From NCBI GenBank assembly GCA_040757115.1, contig JBFLYA010000109.1:1-12852 (forward strand): a stretch of DNA of 12,852 nucleotides. The letters run 5' to 3'. Made by a program: the position numbers and the translations under genes. Positions 6,781 to 12,852 of the stretch are shown here, piece after piece. The notes beneath the pieces were generated by a model, which made no database searches, was not told the origin of the DNA, and saw only the letters and a list, made by a program, of their open reading frames with translations. Numbering within the stretch: position 1 is the stretch's first letter; each line of letters opens with the position of its first letter. This DNA comes from a bacterium (lineage in GTDB: Bacteria; UBA9089; CG2-30-40-21; SBAY01).

Positions 6781-7010
6781 AGGCACAGAGTTCACAGAGA
6801 ATTAAGGAAATTAGCCATAAATGGACACGAATTAACCTCTGACATCCCATAAATGTAGTACGAACCTTTAGGTTCGTCTTTTGGCTTGCCACAAGCGAAG
6901 CTAACGCCTCGCACTACAAATCTTTTTGTATTTGTGTTCATTCGTGGTTATATATTTCCTCTGTGTTCTCTGTGACTCTGTGGCTATATCCTGAACGGTT
7001 ACTTATCAGT
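6755..7010. mobile_element. GTAAC-type MITE copy 3 with duplication TTATCAGT
   Basis: The element is 6763-7002 (240 bp), from GTAAGCGTTC to GAACGGTTAC, with the perfect octamer TTATCAGT on both sides (6755-6762, 7003-7010). This is the uninterrupted form of copy 1: the CACAGAG arms, the CCATAAATGGACACGAATTA stretch and the CTCGCACTACAAATCTTTTT stretch all match. It keeps the single GAACCTTT into which the nested element inserted in copy 1. It lies across the 3' end of the cyclophilin gene and fills the whole space to the amidohydrolase start. Confidence 0.95.
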
Positions 7011-7016
7011 AAATAA

Positions 7017-8258
7017 ATGACTTGTGAATTAATTCTTAAAGCAAATTATATATTACCTATATTAAAGCCTTTAATTGAAGATGGAGCTATTCATATTAAA
7101 GATGGCACAATAATTGAATGTGCCAAATTTTCTAAAATCTCAAGTGCAGATAAAAAGATTGTAGAATTAAAGAATGCCTGTTTATTGCCTGGTTTTGTCA
7201 ATGCGCATAGTCATCTTGAATTAACCAGTCTAAAAGGTAAAGTTCCGTATAAAGGGTCATTTATTCAATGGATTCGGGATATAATTGAAGCAAAAAATGT
7301 CTGGAATGAAAAGAATTACATAAGTTCTTTAAAGTTAAGTATTAAACAATTAGTCGAAAGTGGCACAACAACAATTGTAGATATTACGGCAAGTGGATTA
7401 TCACCACAAATTTTATTAACCTCTAATTTACGAGGTAGAATTTATAAAGAGATAACTGGCTTTAAATTTGATTCAGTAAGTCAAATTATTACAGACTTAA
7501 AAAAATATCTATCAAATTTATCCCCAACAAATTTAATTGACTTTGGTGTAGCTCCACATGCACCTTATTCAGTTAGTCCAAAGTTACTTACAGAATTACT
7601 TAGTCTATCCAGAAATAATAACTTACCTCTGTCTATTCATCTATCTGAGGATAAAACAGAACTAAAATTTCTTATGAAAGGTAAAGGTGAAATAATAAAT
7701 TTATTAAAAGAATTAAATGTTTGGGAAGATGAATGGAAGCAACCAGGACTGTCTTCAGTAAAATATTTAGATTCCATAGGGATATTGAATTCAAATATTA
7801 TTGCTGTGCATCTAAATTGCATTAATGAAGAAGATTTAGAGATTTTAAAAAAAAGAAGGGTAGGAGTAGTTCATTGTCCTAAAAGTCATAAATTTTTTCA
7901 ACGAGATGACTTCCCTATTCAAAAATTAATAGATAAAGGGATTATAATTGCTTTAGGAACAGATTCATTAGCCAGTAATGATTCATTAAATATGTTAGAG
8001 GAAATAAAGGAATTAAAAAGAAGATATAAAACCCTTTCTGCCGAAGGAATTCTTGAATTAGCTACGATAAATGGAGCAAAGATATTGGGACTTATGGATA
8101 AGATTGGAACTTTGCAACCAGGTAAAAAAGCGGATATAATTGCCTTGAGACTGCCTGAAGATTTAACTAAAGAGAAATTATATGAATTTATAGTAACAAA
8201 TGCAAAAAAGGTTATATTAAATATGGTAGATGGGAACTTCTTAAGATTTGAAGTTTAG
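7017..8258 (+). CDS. Amidohydrolase, aminofutalosine / methylthioadenosine deaminase group
   Basis: The 413-residue protein has an N-terminal beta-sandwich strand (to about 58) followed by the TIM-barrel metal site. Visible ligands are His64 and His66 in VNAHSHLE, His181 (APHAPYSVSP), His208 with Glu211 (SIHLSED), His265 (IIAVHLN) and Asp316 (ALGTDSLAS). The C-terminal AKILGLMDKIGTLQPGKKADIIAL closes the fold. The HSHLELTSLKG...SFIQW pattern is nearer to aminodeoxyfutalosine deaminases (menaquinone by the futalosine route) than to MtaD-type methylthioadenosine/S-adenosylhomocysteine deaminases, but substrate cannot be fixed from motifs. No Shine-Dalgarno is seen before the ATG. Before the MITE at 6763 inserted, the cyclophilin stop TAA abutted this ATG, so it was probably read by translational coupling. 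It is very AT-rich. Confidence 0.85.
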   Translation: MTCELILKANYILPILKPLIEDGAIHIKDGTIIECAKFSKISSADKKIVELKNACLLPGFVNAHSHLELTSLKGKVPYKGSFIQWIRDIIEAKNVWNEKNYISSLKLSIKQLVESGTTTIVDITASGLSPQILLTSNLRGRIYKEITGFKFDSVSQIITDLKKYLSNLSPTNLIDFGVAPHAPYSVSPKLLTELLSLSRNNNLPLSIHLSEDKTELKFLMKGKGEIINLLKELNVWEDEWKQPGLSSVKYLDSIGILNSNIIAVHLNCINEEDLEILKKRRVGVVHCPKSHKFFQRDDFPIQKLIDKGIIIALGTDSLASNDSLNMLEEIKELKRRYKTLSAEGILELATINGAKILGLMDKIGTLQPGKKADIIALRLPEDLTKEKLYEFIVTNAKKVILNMVDGNFLRFEV

Positions 8259-8299
8259 AAGTTATAAAGTTCTTAAGTTAAAAATTGGTAACTGGTAAT

Positions 8300-8336
8300 T
8301 AGTGATTGGTAACTAATTATCAGTTACTAATTACTA
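8300..8336 (+). promoter_or_regulatory. Inverted repeat just upstream of the cooC ribosome binding site
   Basis: TAGTGATTGGTAACT (8300-8314) and AGTTACTAATTACTA (8322-8336) form a 15-bp stem with two mismatches and a seven-base loop. The right arm touches the AAAGG at 8336-8340 that serves as the weak ribosome binding site of the gene at 8349. The arms also contain direct GGTAACT/GGTAATT units (8287-8314), so simple repeat expansion is an alternative explanation. Confidence 0.5.
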
Positions 8337-8348
8337 AAGGTCCGTAAA

Positions 8349-9167
8349 ATGAAAATAGCCATAAGTGGTAAAGGAGGCGTTGGCAAAACAACATTAAGTG
8401 TTTTGTTAGCCTCATTGTATGTTGAAGAAGGAAAAAAAACCTTATTAGTCGATGCAGACCCGGATAGTAATTTAGCCGCTTGTCTTGGACTTTCACAAGA
8501 AATAGTCAATCAAATTACGCCTATTTCTAAAATGAAAGCACTTATTGAAGAACGCACCGGGGCAAAATTAGACCAGACAGGAACTTTATTTAAAATAAAC
8601 CCCCAGGTAAATGATATTCCTGATAGATTTAGTCTAAATTTTAATGGGATTAAACTTTTAATTATGGGGACTGTTGAAAAAGGTAAATCTGGTTGTATGT
8701 GTCCGGCTAATACCCTTCTTAAAAATTTAATGAAAGAACTCTTAGTTAAAAAAGATGAGGTAGTTATTTTAGACATGGAGGCAGGAATTGAACATTTAGG
8801 CAGAGCGACGGCAGGTAATGTTGATGTATTTTTAGTCGTAGTAGAACCTGGACTTAGAAGTATTCACACCGCTAAAAATATTCAAAGATTAGCCAGAGAT
8901 ATTGGAATTAAAAATGTCCTGATTGTGAGCAATAAGGTAAGAAATGAACAGGATTACAGTATCATCACCCAGGAGGTAAAACCTCTTGAAATTATTGGTT
9001 CTATTTCATATCATGAAGAATTAATCAAAGCCGACCTCATGGGAAAAGGTATATTACCTATCCCAAATCCAAAAATTAAAGAAGAGATAGAAAATATAAA
9101 GTATATGATAAAAAGAAGTGAAGAAAGAGGAGAAGAGAGTAACGGTAAAGATGGGATACAATTTTAG
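8349..9167 (+). CDS. cooC: CooC-type ATPase for carbon monoxide dehydrogenase nickel insertion
   Basis: The 272-residue protein is a MinD/SIMIBI-class P-loop ATPase. It shows the deviant Walker A GKGGVGKT (7-14), DADPDSNLAACLG (35-47), the Cys116-Met-Cys118 motif that holds nickel or zinc at the CooC dimer interface, and the family signature LDMEAGIEHLGRATAG (141-156). The role known for the family is ATP-driven nickel loading of CO dehydrogenase or acetyl-CoA synthase; no such subunit is in this window, so a role in either (CooC or AcsF-like) is open. The ribosome site AAAGG is weak. The stop TAG is half from the target duplication and half from the first base of the MITE at 9167. Without the MITE the protein would end three residues later at a TGA now at 9580-9582, overlapping the gspE 3' end. 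Confidence 0.88.
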   Translation: MKIAISGKGGVGKTTLSVLLASLYVEEGKKTLLVDADPDSNLAACLGLSQEIVNQITPISKMKALIEERTGAKLDQTGTLFKINPQVNDIPDRFSLNFNGIKLLIMGTVEKGKSGCMCPANTLLKNLMKELLVKKDEVVILDMEAGIEHLGRATAGNVDVFLVVVEPGLRSIHTAKNIQRLARDIGIKNVLIVSNKVRNEQDYSIITQEVKPLEIIGSISYHEELIKADLMGKGILPIPNPKIKEEIENIKYMIKRSEERGEESNGKDGIQF

Positions 9168-9572
9168 TAGCTGTTCACCGCACAGACACAGAGACGCAGA
9201 GAAAAAAATTAAAATCTATTCACCAGAGACAGAAATTTCCTTTTTTTGTGTGCCTTTCGGGTCTTTCGTTGTTTATTAATCTTCTAATACTTACTTTTAA
9301 CTAACTGTTTTTAAGCCTTTTTAAACACCGAAAAACGCGATAAACACGAAAAAAAAGTAACCGTTCACCGCAGAGACACAGAGACGCAGAGAAAAAATTA
9401 AAATTTATTGATAACTATTCAGCCACAGATGGACACAGATGAAACACTGATTTTATTTTTTATCCGTGCTAATCCGTGTTAATCAGTGGCTGAATAGTTA
9501 CTTTATTTCTATGTTTTCTCTGTTCCTCTGCGTCTCTGCGGTAAAGGATTACTTGAACGGTTACCAATTTTA
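9159..9572. mobile_element. GTAAC-type MITE copy 4, complex, with duplication CAATTTTA
   Basis: The element is 9167-9564 (398 bp), from GTAGCTGTTC to GAACGGTTAC, flanked by the perfect octamer CAATTTTA at 9159-9166 and 9565-9572. It holds further structure. A second left-type end, GTAACCGTTCACCGCAGAG, starts at 9357. A decayed right-type end, CTCTGCGGTAAAGGATTAC, finishes at 9552. A 91-bp foldback (9411-9501) has 16-base ends (A/G)TAACTATTCAGCCAC flanked by TTTATT on each side. An imperfect inverted repeat joins about 9238-9275 and 9325-9356. This fills the space between the convergent cooC and gspE genes. No coding frame of note is present. Confidence 0.9.
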
Positions 9573-11078
9573 TTCTTCTTGAACGACTCTGAGAACCTCC
9601 TCTACGGTAGTTACTCCTCTTTGCACCTTTTGAAAACCATCTTCTTGCATAGTTTTCATTCCTGATTTAATAGCAAGTTCTTTTATTTTATGAGCATTAG
9701 TCTTTTGGAGTATTAATTCTTGTAATTCATCATTTATCAGCAGTAATTCAAATATACCTATTCTTCCTTTAAAGGCAGAGTAATTGCACTTTTCACAACC
9801 ACGTCCTTTAAGAAGTGTTTTTGAATGAAACTCTTTGACTAATTCTGGAGCAGGGAGATATTCTTCCCTGCACTCCGGGCAAATAAGTCGAACAAGCCGC
9901 TGGGCTAATATTCCAATTACCGACGAGGAAATCAGAAAATCCTCAACTCCCATATCATGGAGTCGGGTAATAGCACTTGCGGCATCATTGGTATGTAATG
10001 TTGAGAAAACTAAATGGCCCGTCAAAGCCGCCTGAACAGCTACCTCAGCCGTCTCTAAATCCCTTATCTCACCAACCATCATAATATCCGGGTCTTGCCT
10101 TAACATTGACCGCAATCCTTGAGCAAACCCAAAGTTTATTTTAGGTTTTACCTGCAATTGATTTATTCGCTTTATTTGATACTCAACCGGGTCTTCAATG
10201 GTAATAATTTTTTTCTCAGTTGAATTAATGCGGTTTAATGTCGCATACAGGGTTGTGGTTTTACCTGAACCAGTAGGACCTGTAACTAAAATAATTCCAT
10301 TTGGTCTATGGATTAATTTTTTAAATTGTTCAAGTATTGTTTCCTCAAATCCTAAGTCTTCTAATTCCAATAAAATACTTTCTTTTTCAAGTATTCTAAG
10401 AACTAAACTTTCGCCATAGAGTGTAGGTAATGTTGCGACACGAATATCAATTTGTTTGCCACCAACCTTAAGTTGTATTCGACCGTCTTGTGGTAATCTT
10501 CGTTCTGCAATGTTCATCTCAGCCATAAGTTTGATTCTTGAGATAATAGCCGGATAAAGCCATTTAGGTGGAGGAGCGGTATCATACAACACACCATCTA
10601 TTCTATATCTCACCACCATTTCATCTTCAAAACATTCAATATGAATATCACTGGCTCTTTTTTTAATTGCCTCCATGATGATTAAGTTGACTAATTTAAT
10701 CACCGGTGCCTCATGAGCCAAACTCTCTAAATCAGCAGTTGTTTCTTTATCCTGGTCACTAATTTTCTTCTCTTTAATCCCGGAGATAATATCTTCAACG
10801 GTCTGTGCACCTGTTCCATAATATTTTTGTAATGCCTGGTCTATCTCATCTTGTGAACTAAACACTACTTCTATTTTACATCCTAATAAAAGTCCAATAT
10901 CATCAAGGATATGAATTTCTAATGGGTCTGCGGTAGCAATAGTCAAAGTGTTATTATCCATTTTAATCGGGATTAGTCGATACCTATTGACAAATTTTGC
11001 CGGTAATTTTTTAATTACTTCTTGAGGAATCTCAAGACTTAAAATATTTACTATTGGAATTTCATGTGTCAAATTCAT
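9570..11078 (-). CDS. gspE: GspE/PilB-family secretion ATPase
   Basis: The 502-residue hexameric cytoplasmic ATPase powers type II secretion or a related pilus. An N-terminal MshEN/GspE-N domain covers about 1-90. The motor core holds DIHIE (144-148), Walker A GPTGSGKTTT (267-276), the Asp box TIEDPVEY (293-300), Walker B DPDIMMVGEIRD (329-340) and the His box HLVFSTLHTND (355-365). The zinc tetracysteine is Cys400/403 and Cys428/431. The length suits GspE better than the longer PilB, but without neighbouring secretion genes either system is possible. The start at 11078 is supported by AGAAGG six bases upstream. The 3' end is convergent with cooC. The promoter is a full-consensus box at 11435-11406, with a 272-bp MITE between it and the gene. 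Confidence 0.92.
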   Translation of the reverse strand: MNLTHEIPIVNILSLEIPQEVIKKLPAKFVNRYRLIPIKMDNNTLTIATADPLEIHILDDIGLLLGCKIEVVFSSQDEIDQALQKYYGTGAQTVEDIISGIKEKKISDQDKETTADLESLAHEAPVIKLVNLIIMEAIKKRASDIHIECFEDEMVVRYRIDGVLYDTAPPPKWLYPAIISRIKLMAEMNIAERRLPQDGRIQLKVGGKQIDIRVATLPTLYGESLVLRILEKESILLELEDLGFEETILEQFKKLIHRPNGIILVTGPTGSGKTTTLYATLNRINSTEKKIITIEDPVEYQIKRINQLQVKPKINFGFAQGLRSMLRQDPDIMMVGEIRDLETAEVAVQAALTGHLVFSTLHTNDAASAITRLHDMGVEDFLISSSVIGILAQRLVRLICPECREEYLPAPELVKEFHSKTLLKGRGCEKCNYSAFKGRIGIFELLLINDELQELILQKTNAHKIKELAIKSGMKTMQEDGFQKVQRGVTTVEEVLRVVQEE

Positions 11079-11092
11079 TCTAAACCTTCTTT

Positions 11093-11380
11093 AAAAAATT
11101 GTAAGCGTTCAGGCTACACATCCGGTGTGTAAAAAGGGGGATAAAGAGATAAGGGAGATGTGGAGATTATAAATTAAAAGATTATGGTTATGAAGTTGGT
11201 ATGGAAGCCTGCTCCTGACAGGCTCAGGAATTAGGTCAAGATGGTTCTAACTTCATAACCACTAAACCAAACCAGCCTCCTAACCCTAACCCTTTCACCA
11301 AGAACTCCTAAATATATCCTCTTATCTCCATAATCTCCATATCTCCTTTTCTTACACTACCTGAACGCTTACAAAAAATT
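11093..11380. mobile_element. GTAAG-type MITE copy 5 in the gspE leader, duplication AAAAAATT
   Basis: The element is 11101-11372 (272 bp). Its 13-base ends GTAAGCGTTCAGG / CCTGAACGCTTAC differ only at the innermost base pairings, and the perfect octamer AAAAAATT flanks it (11093-11100, 11373-11380). Arms rich in GGAGAT/ATCTCC pair over about 11137-11170 and 11325-11357. A central sub-hairpin has 12-base arms GGTTATGAAGTT (11186-11197) and AACTTCATAACC (11249-11260), and inside it AGCCTG/CAGGCT (11206-11224). The interior is unrelated to copies 1-4; only the tips are shared. It begins 23 bp upstream of the gspE ATG. Confidence 0.93.
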
Positions 11381-11384
11381 TTTC

Positions 11385-11413
11385 TTGCTAATATAGCCTG
11401 ATAATATTATAAT
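11385..11413 (+). promoter_or_regulatory. Candidate divergent promoter for larC
   Basis: TTGCTA (11385-11390), a 17-bp spacer and TATAAT (11408-11413) point rightward to larC at 11479. The -10 box overlaps the gspE -10 box because ATATTATAATAT is palindromic, so RNA polymerase could not fill both at once. The -35 box is only a four-of-six match. Confidence 0.5.
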
Positions 11414-11435
11414 ATATTCAGGTGGTTATTGTCAA
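11406..11435 (-). promoter_or_regulatory. Consensus sigma-70-type promoter for gspE
   Basis: On the minus strand TTGACA (11435-11430) is followed by an 18-bp spacer and TATAAT (11411-11406), matching both hexamers fully. It points to gspE, whose start is about 330 bp away because of the intervening MITE; before the insertion the distance was about 50 bp. A dyad GGTGGTT / AACCACC at 11421-11440 overlaps the -35 box and could be an operator. Confidence 0.75.
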
Positions 11436-11478
11436 CCACCTTTTGCAGAAAATTAAAAGTAGTAACAAGAGGTGAATA

Positions 11479-12687
11479 ATGAAAATAGCGTATTTTGATT
11501 GTTTTTCTGGGATTAGTGGAGATATGATTTTGGGGGCTCTGGTTGATGCTGGATTGAATTTTGAGGATTTAAGAAACGAACTAAAAAAGATACCAGTAGC
11601 CGACTACGAAATCAAATATGAAAAGATGATTAAAAAAGGTATTGCTTGCACAAAAGTAGATGTAATTACTGCGAGTGAAATTGGCTCACCAGCAGAAATG
11701 ATTGAATTGGTGGAAAAAAGCACATTAGAAGATGATATGAAACAGAAATCCAAAAAAATTCTCTATCGAATGGGAGAGGTTGAGGCGAAAGTTCATAGCA
11801 TCTTAAAATCCAAAATAGAAGATGTGCATTTTCACGAGTTAAATTCTGTTGACACAATCATTGATGTTGTTGGAGCAGTTATTGGATTTAAAAAATTATG
11901 TATTGATGAAATTTATTCATCTCCTTTAAATGTGGGCAGTGGCATAATAAAAACTAAACATGGCATTCTTCCTGCACCTGGACCGGCGACTTGTGAATTG
12001 CTAAGAGGTATTCCTGTGTATTCAAGTGGAATAAAAGCCGAACTTACGACACCAACGGGTGCGGCAATTATCACAACATTAGCTACTGGATTTGGTCATT
12101 TACCCGCAATGAAGATTGAGACAATTGGCTATGGAAGTGGGAATTTTGAACTCGAGCAACAGAGTAATTTACTTAGAGTCCTAATCGGTGAATCTCAAAA
12201 AGATGAGTGTGAATCTGATATAATCTCTTTAATTGAAACAAATATTGATGATTTAAACCCACAGATTTATGAATATTGTTTTGAGCGATTATTTGAGGCA
12301 GGGGCATTGGATATTTATTTGACCCCAATTATAATGAAAAAGAACCGTTCTGGGATAATTTTATCAATCATTGCCCCGCTGGATAAAGTGGATGAACTGA
12401 TTAATATCGTTTTTAAGGAAACAACTTCTATTGGTATCCGATTGCAGGAGATAAGACGGAAAAAAATCAAAAGGGAAATAATAGAAATAGAGACGGAATT
12501 AGGCAAGATGAAGGTCAAGAAAGTCATTTTTGAAGGCAAGGTTGAAATTATTCCTGAATATGAATCGTGCAAAAAGATTGCTATAGAAAAAGGAATTCCT
12601 TTAAAAAAAGTTTATTCAATAATAAACTCATCTGCAGATACGGGAAAGTATGGGACGCAAATAAACGCAGATTATCAGGATTTTTAA
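11479..12687 (+). CDS. larC: LarC, nickel pincer cofactor biosynthesis protein
   Basis: The 402-residue protein has an AGAGGTGA site at 11468-11475. The family signature YFDCFSGISGDMILGAL (5-21), FHELNSVDTIIDVVGA (118-133) and the ELTTPTGAAIITTLA region near 192-206 identify LarC (formerly DUF111). In Lactobacillus LarC inserts nickel into the dithiolated pyridinium precursor made by LarB and LarE, giving the cofactor of lactate racemase and relatives, in a CTP-dependent reaction. Neither larB, larE nor a racemase is here, so the client enzyme is unknown. The length is normal, but the last 12 residues (from Tyr391) are encoded by a foldback repeat (12649-12726) and are probably not part of the ancestral protein. 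Confidence 0.92.
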   Translation: MKIAYFDCFSGISGDMILGALVDAGLNFEDLRNELKKIPVADYEIKYEKMIKKGIACTKVDVITASEIGSPAEMIELVEKSTLEDDMKQKSKKILYRMGEVEAKVHSILKSKIEDVHFHELNSVDTIIDVVGAVIGFKKLCIDEIYSSPLNVGSGIIKTKHGILPAPGPATCELLRGIPVYSSGIKAELTTPTGAAIITTLATGFGHLPAMKIETIGYGSGNFELEQQSNLLRVLIGESQKDECESDIISLIETNIDDLNPQIYEYCFERLFEAGALDIYLTPIIMKKNRSGIILSIIAPLDKVDELINIVFKETTSIGIRLQEIRRKKIKREIIEIETELGKMKVKKVIFEGKVEIIPEYESCKKIAIEKGIPLKKVYSIINSSADTGKYGTQINADYQDF

Positions 12688-12726
12688 ATATACATCCTGA
12701 TAATCTACGAAAATCTGCGTCCCATA
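12649..12726. repeat. 78-bp TATGGGACGC foldback repeat at the 3' end of larC
   Basis: The tips are perfect 10-base inverted repeats, TATGGGACGC (12649-12658) and GCGTCCCATA (12717-12726). An inner 13-base stem pairs AGATTATCAGGAT (12669-12681) with ATCCTGATAATCT (12694-12706). This is the same family as the interrupted copy at 1876-2170. The larC stop TAA (12685-12687) falls in the loop, so the mRNA end forms a strong hairpin; no T-run follows, so it is not a standard terminator. Confidence 0.85.
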
Positions 12727-12733
12727 ACCTATT

Positions 12734-12852
12734 TTCAGGAGAAACGGACATGAGCCAAGGCTCACAAAGGGCAATGAAAATGGGAGAAGGACAACCCCCT
12801 AACCCCCTTTATTAAGGGGGAATTGCTGAGAGTTTCTTTCTTCCCGAGTCCC
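12734..12852 (+). repeat. TTCAGGAGAAACGG-CATGA module, copy C, with CCCCCTT hairpin
   Basis: TTCAGGAGAAACGGACATGA (12734-12753), a GAGCC/GGCTC hairpin and CACAAAGGGCAATGAAAAT repeat the layout at 1822-1880. It is followed by a 7-bp hairpin CCCCCTT-TATT-AAGGGGG (12803-12820) and CCCGAGTCCC at the edge. AGGAG eight bases before the ATG at 12750 looks like a translation start, but the frame closes after 21 codons, so I do not call a gene. No other gene is seen from 12688 to the end. Confidence 0.7.

Noticed and set aside
9835-10419. Plus-strand frames inside gspE
   Set aside because: Antisense shadows of a well-conserved ATPase, without ribosome sites.
12567-12815. Small plus-strand frame overlapping the larC end, and the 21-codon frame at 12750
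   Set aside because: The first is out of frame with larC and runs through repeat DNA. The second has a plausible ribosome site but is made wholly of a dispersed repeat.
12803-12820. Rho-independent terminator
   Set aside because: A good 7-bp stem but no following T-run on either strand; it matches the style of the local dispersed hairpins.

Overview
The window looks like a chromosomal segment of an uncultured, AT-rich anaerobic bacterium. A CooC-type nickel ATPase points to carbon monoxide dehydrogenase metabolism, LarC points to the nickel pincer cofactor, and there is a GspE-type secretion ATPase. Gene order and the heavy load of short foldback repeats recall candidate-phylum genomes from groundwater, but I cannot name the lineage from sequence alone.

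Layout. 1-35: the first codons of a leftward gene running off the edge. 139-664: a miniature transposable element with a second one nested in it. 676-1875: an AlbA_2 (Schlafen-type) plus GHKL-ATPase-like regulator. 1822-2250: stacked foldback repeats. 2269-5571: a large cyclase-like / NACHT / HEAT protein ending in near-identical 93-bp repeats. 5572-6093: palindromes and another miniature element. 6094-6780: a cyclophilin lipoprotein. 7017-8258: an amidohydrolase. 8349-9167: CooC. 9570-11078 (minus): GspE. 11479-12687: LarC. 12649-12852: more foldback repeats.

The main result of reading the intergenic DNA is a family of non-autonomous elements. Their ends are GTAA(C/G)-(C/T)GTTC, and four of the five copies have perfect 8-bp target-site duplications (AAATTTGG, TTATCAGT, CAATTTTA, AAAAAATT). 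GTAA termini and 8-bp duplications are the hallmarks of the IS66 family, so these are probably IS66-driven MITEs. Every duplication lies at a gene boundary: against a ribosome binding site, across a stop codon, in a convergent overlap, or in a 5' leader. The ancestral arrangement can be rebuilt by removing each element with one duplication copy. Doing so gives a cyclophilin stop directly abutting the amidohydrolase ATG, and cooC and gspE overlapping tail to tail. One copy carries a further 260-bp palindromic element with its own 15-bp inverted repeats and 8-bp duplication, and another copy in this window preserves the uninterrupted site.

Functionally, the left half (Schlafen-like regulator and NACHT/HEAT STAND protein) resembles an accessory signalling or defence locus. 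The right half is metabolic: nickel-centre maturation, an amidohydrolase and a secretion ATPase. The best candidate for an undescribed system is the cyclase-like/NACHT/HEAT protein with its homogenised repeat array. The best-supported novelty is the nested MITE family that rewrites gene ends.
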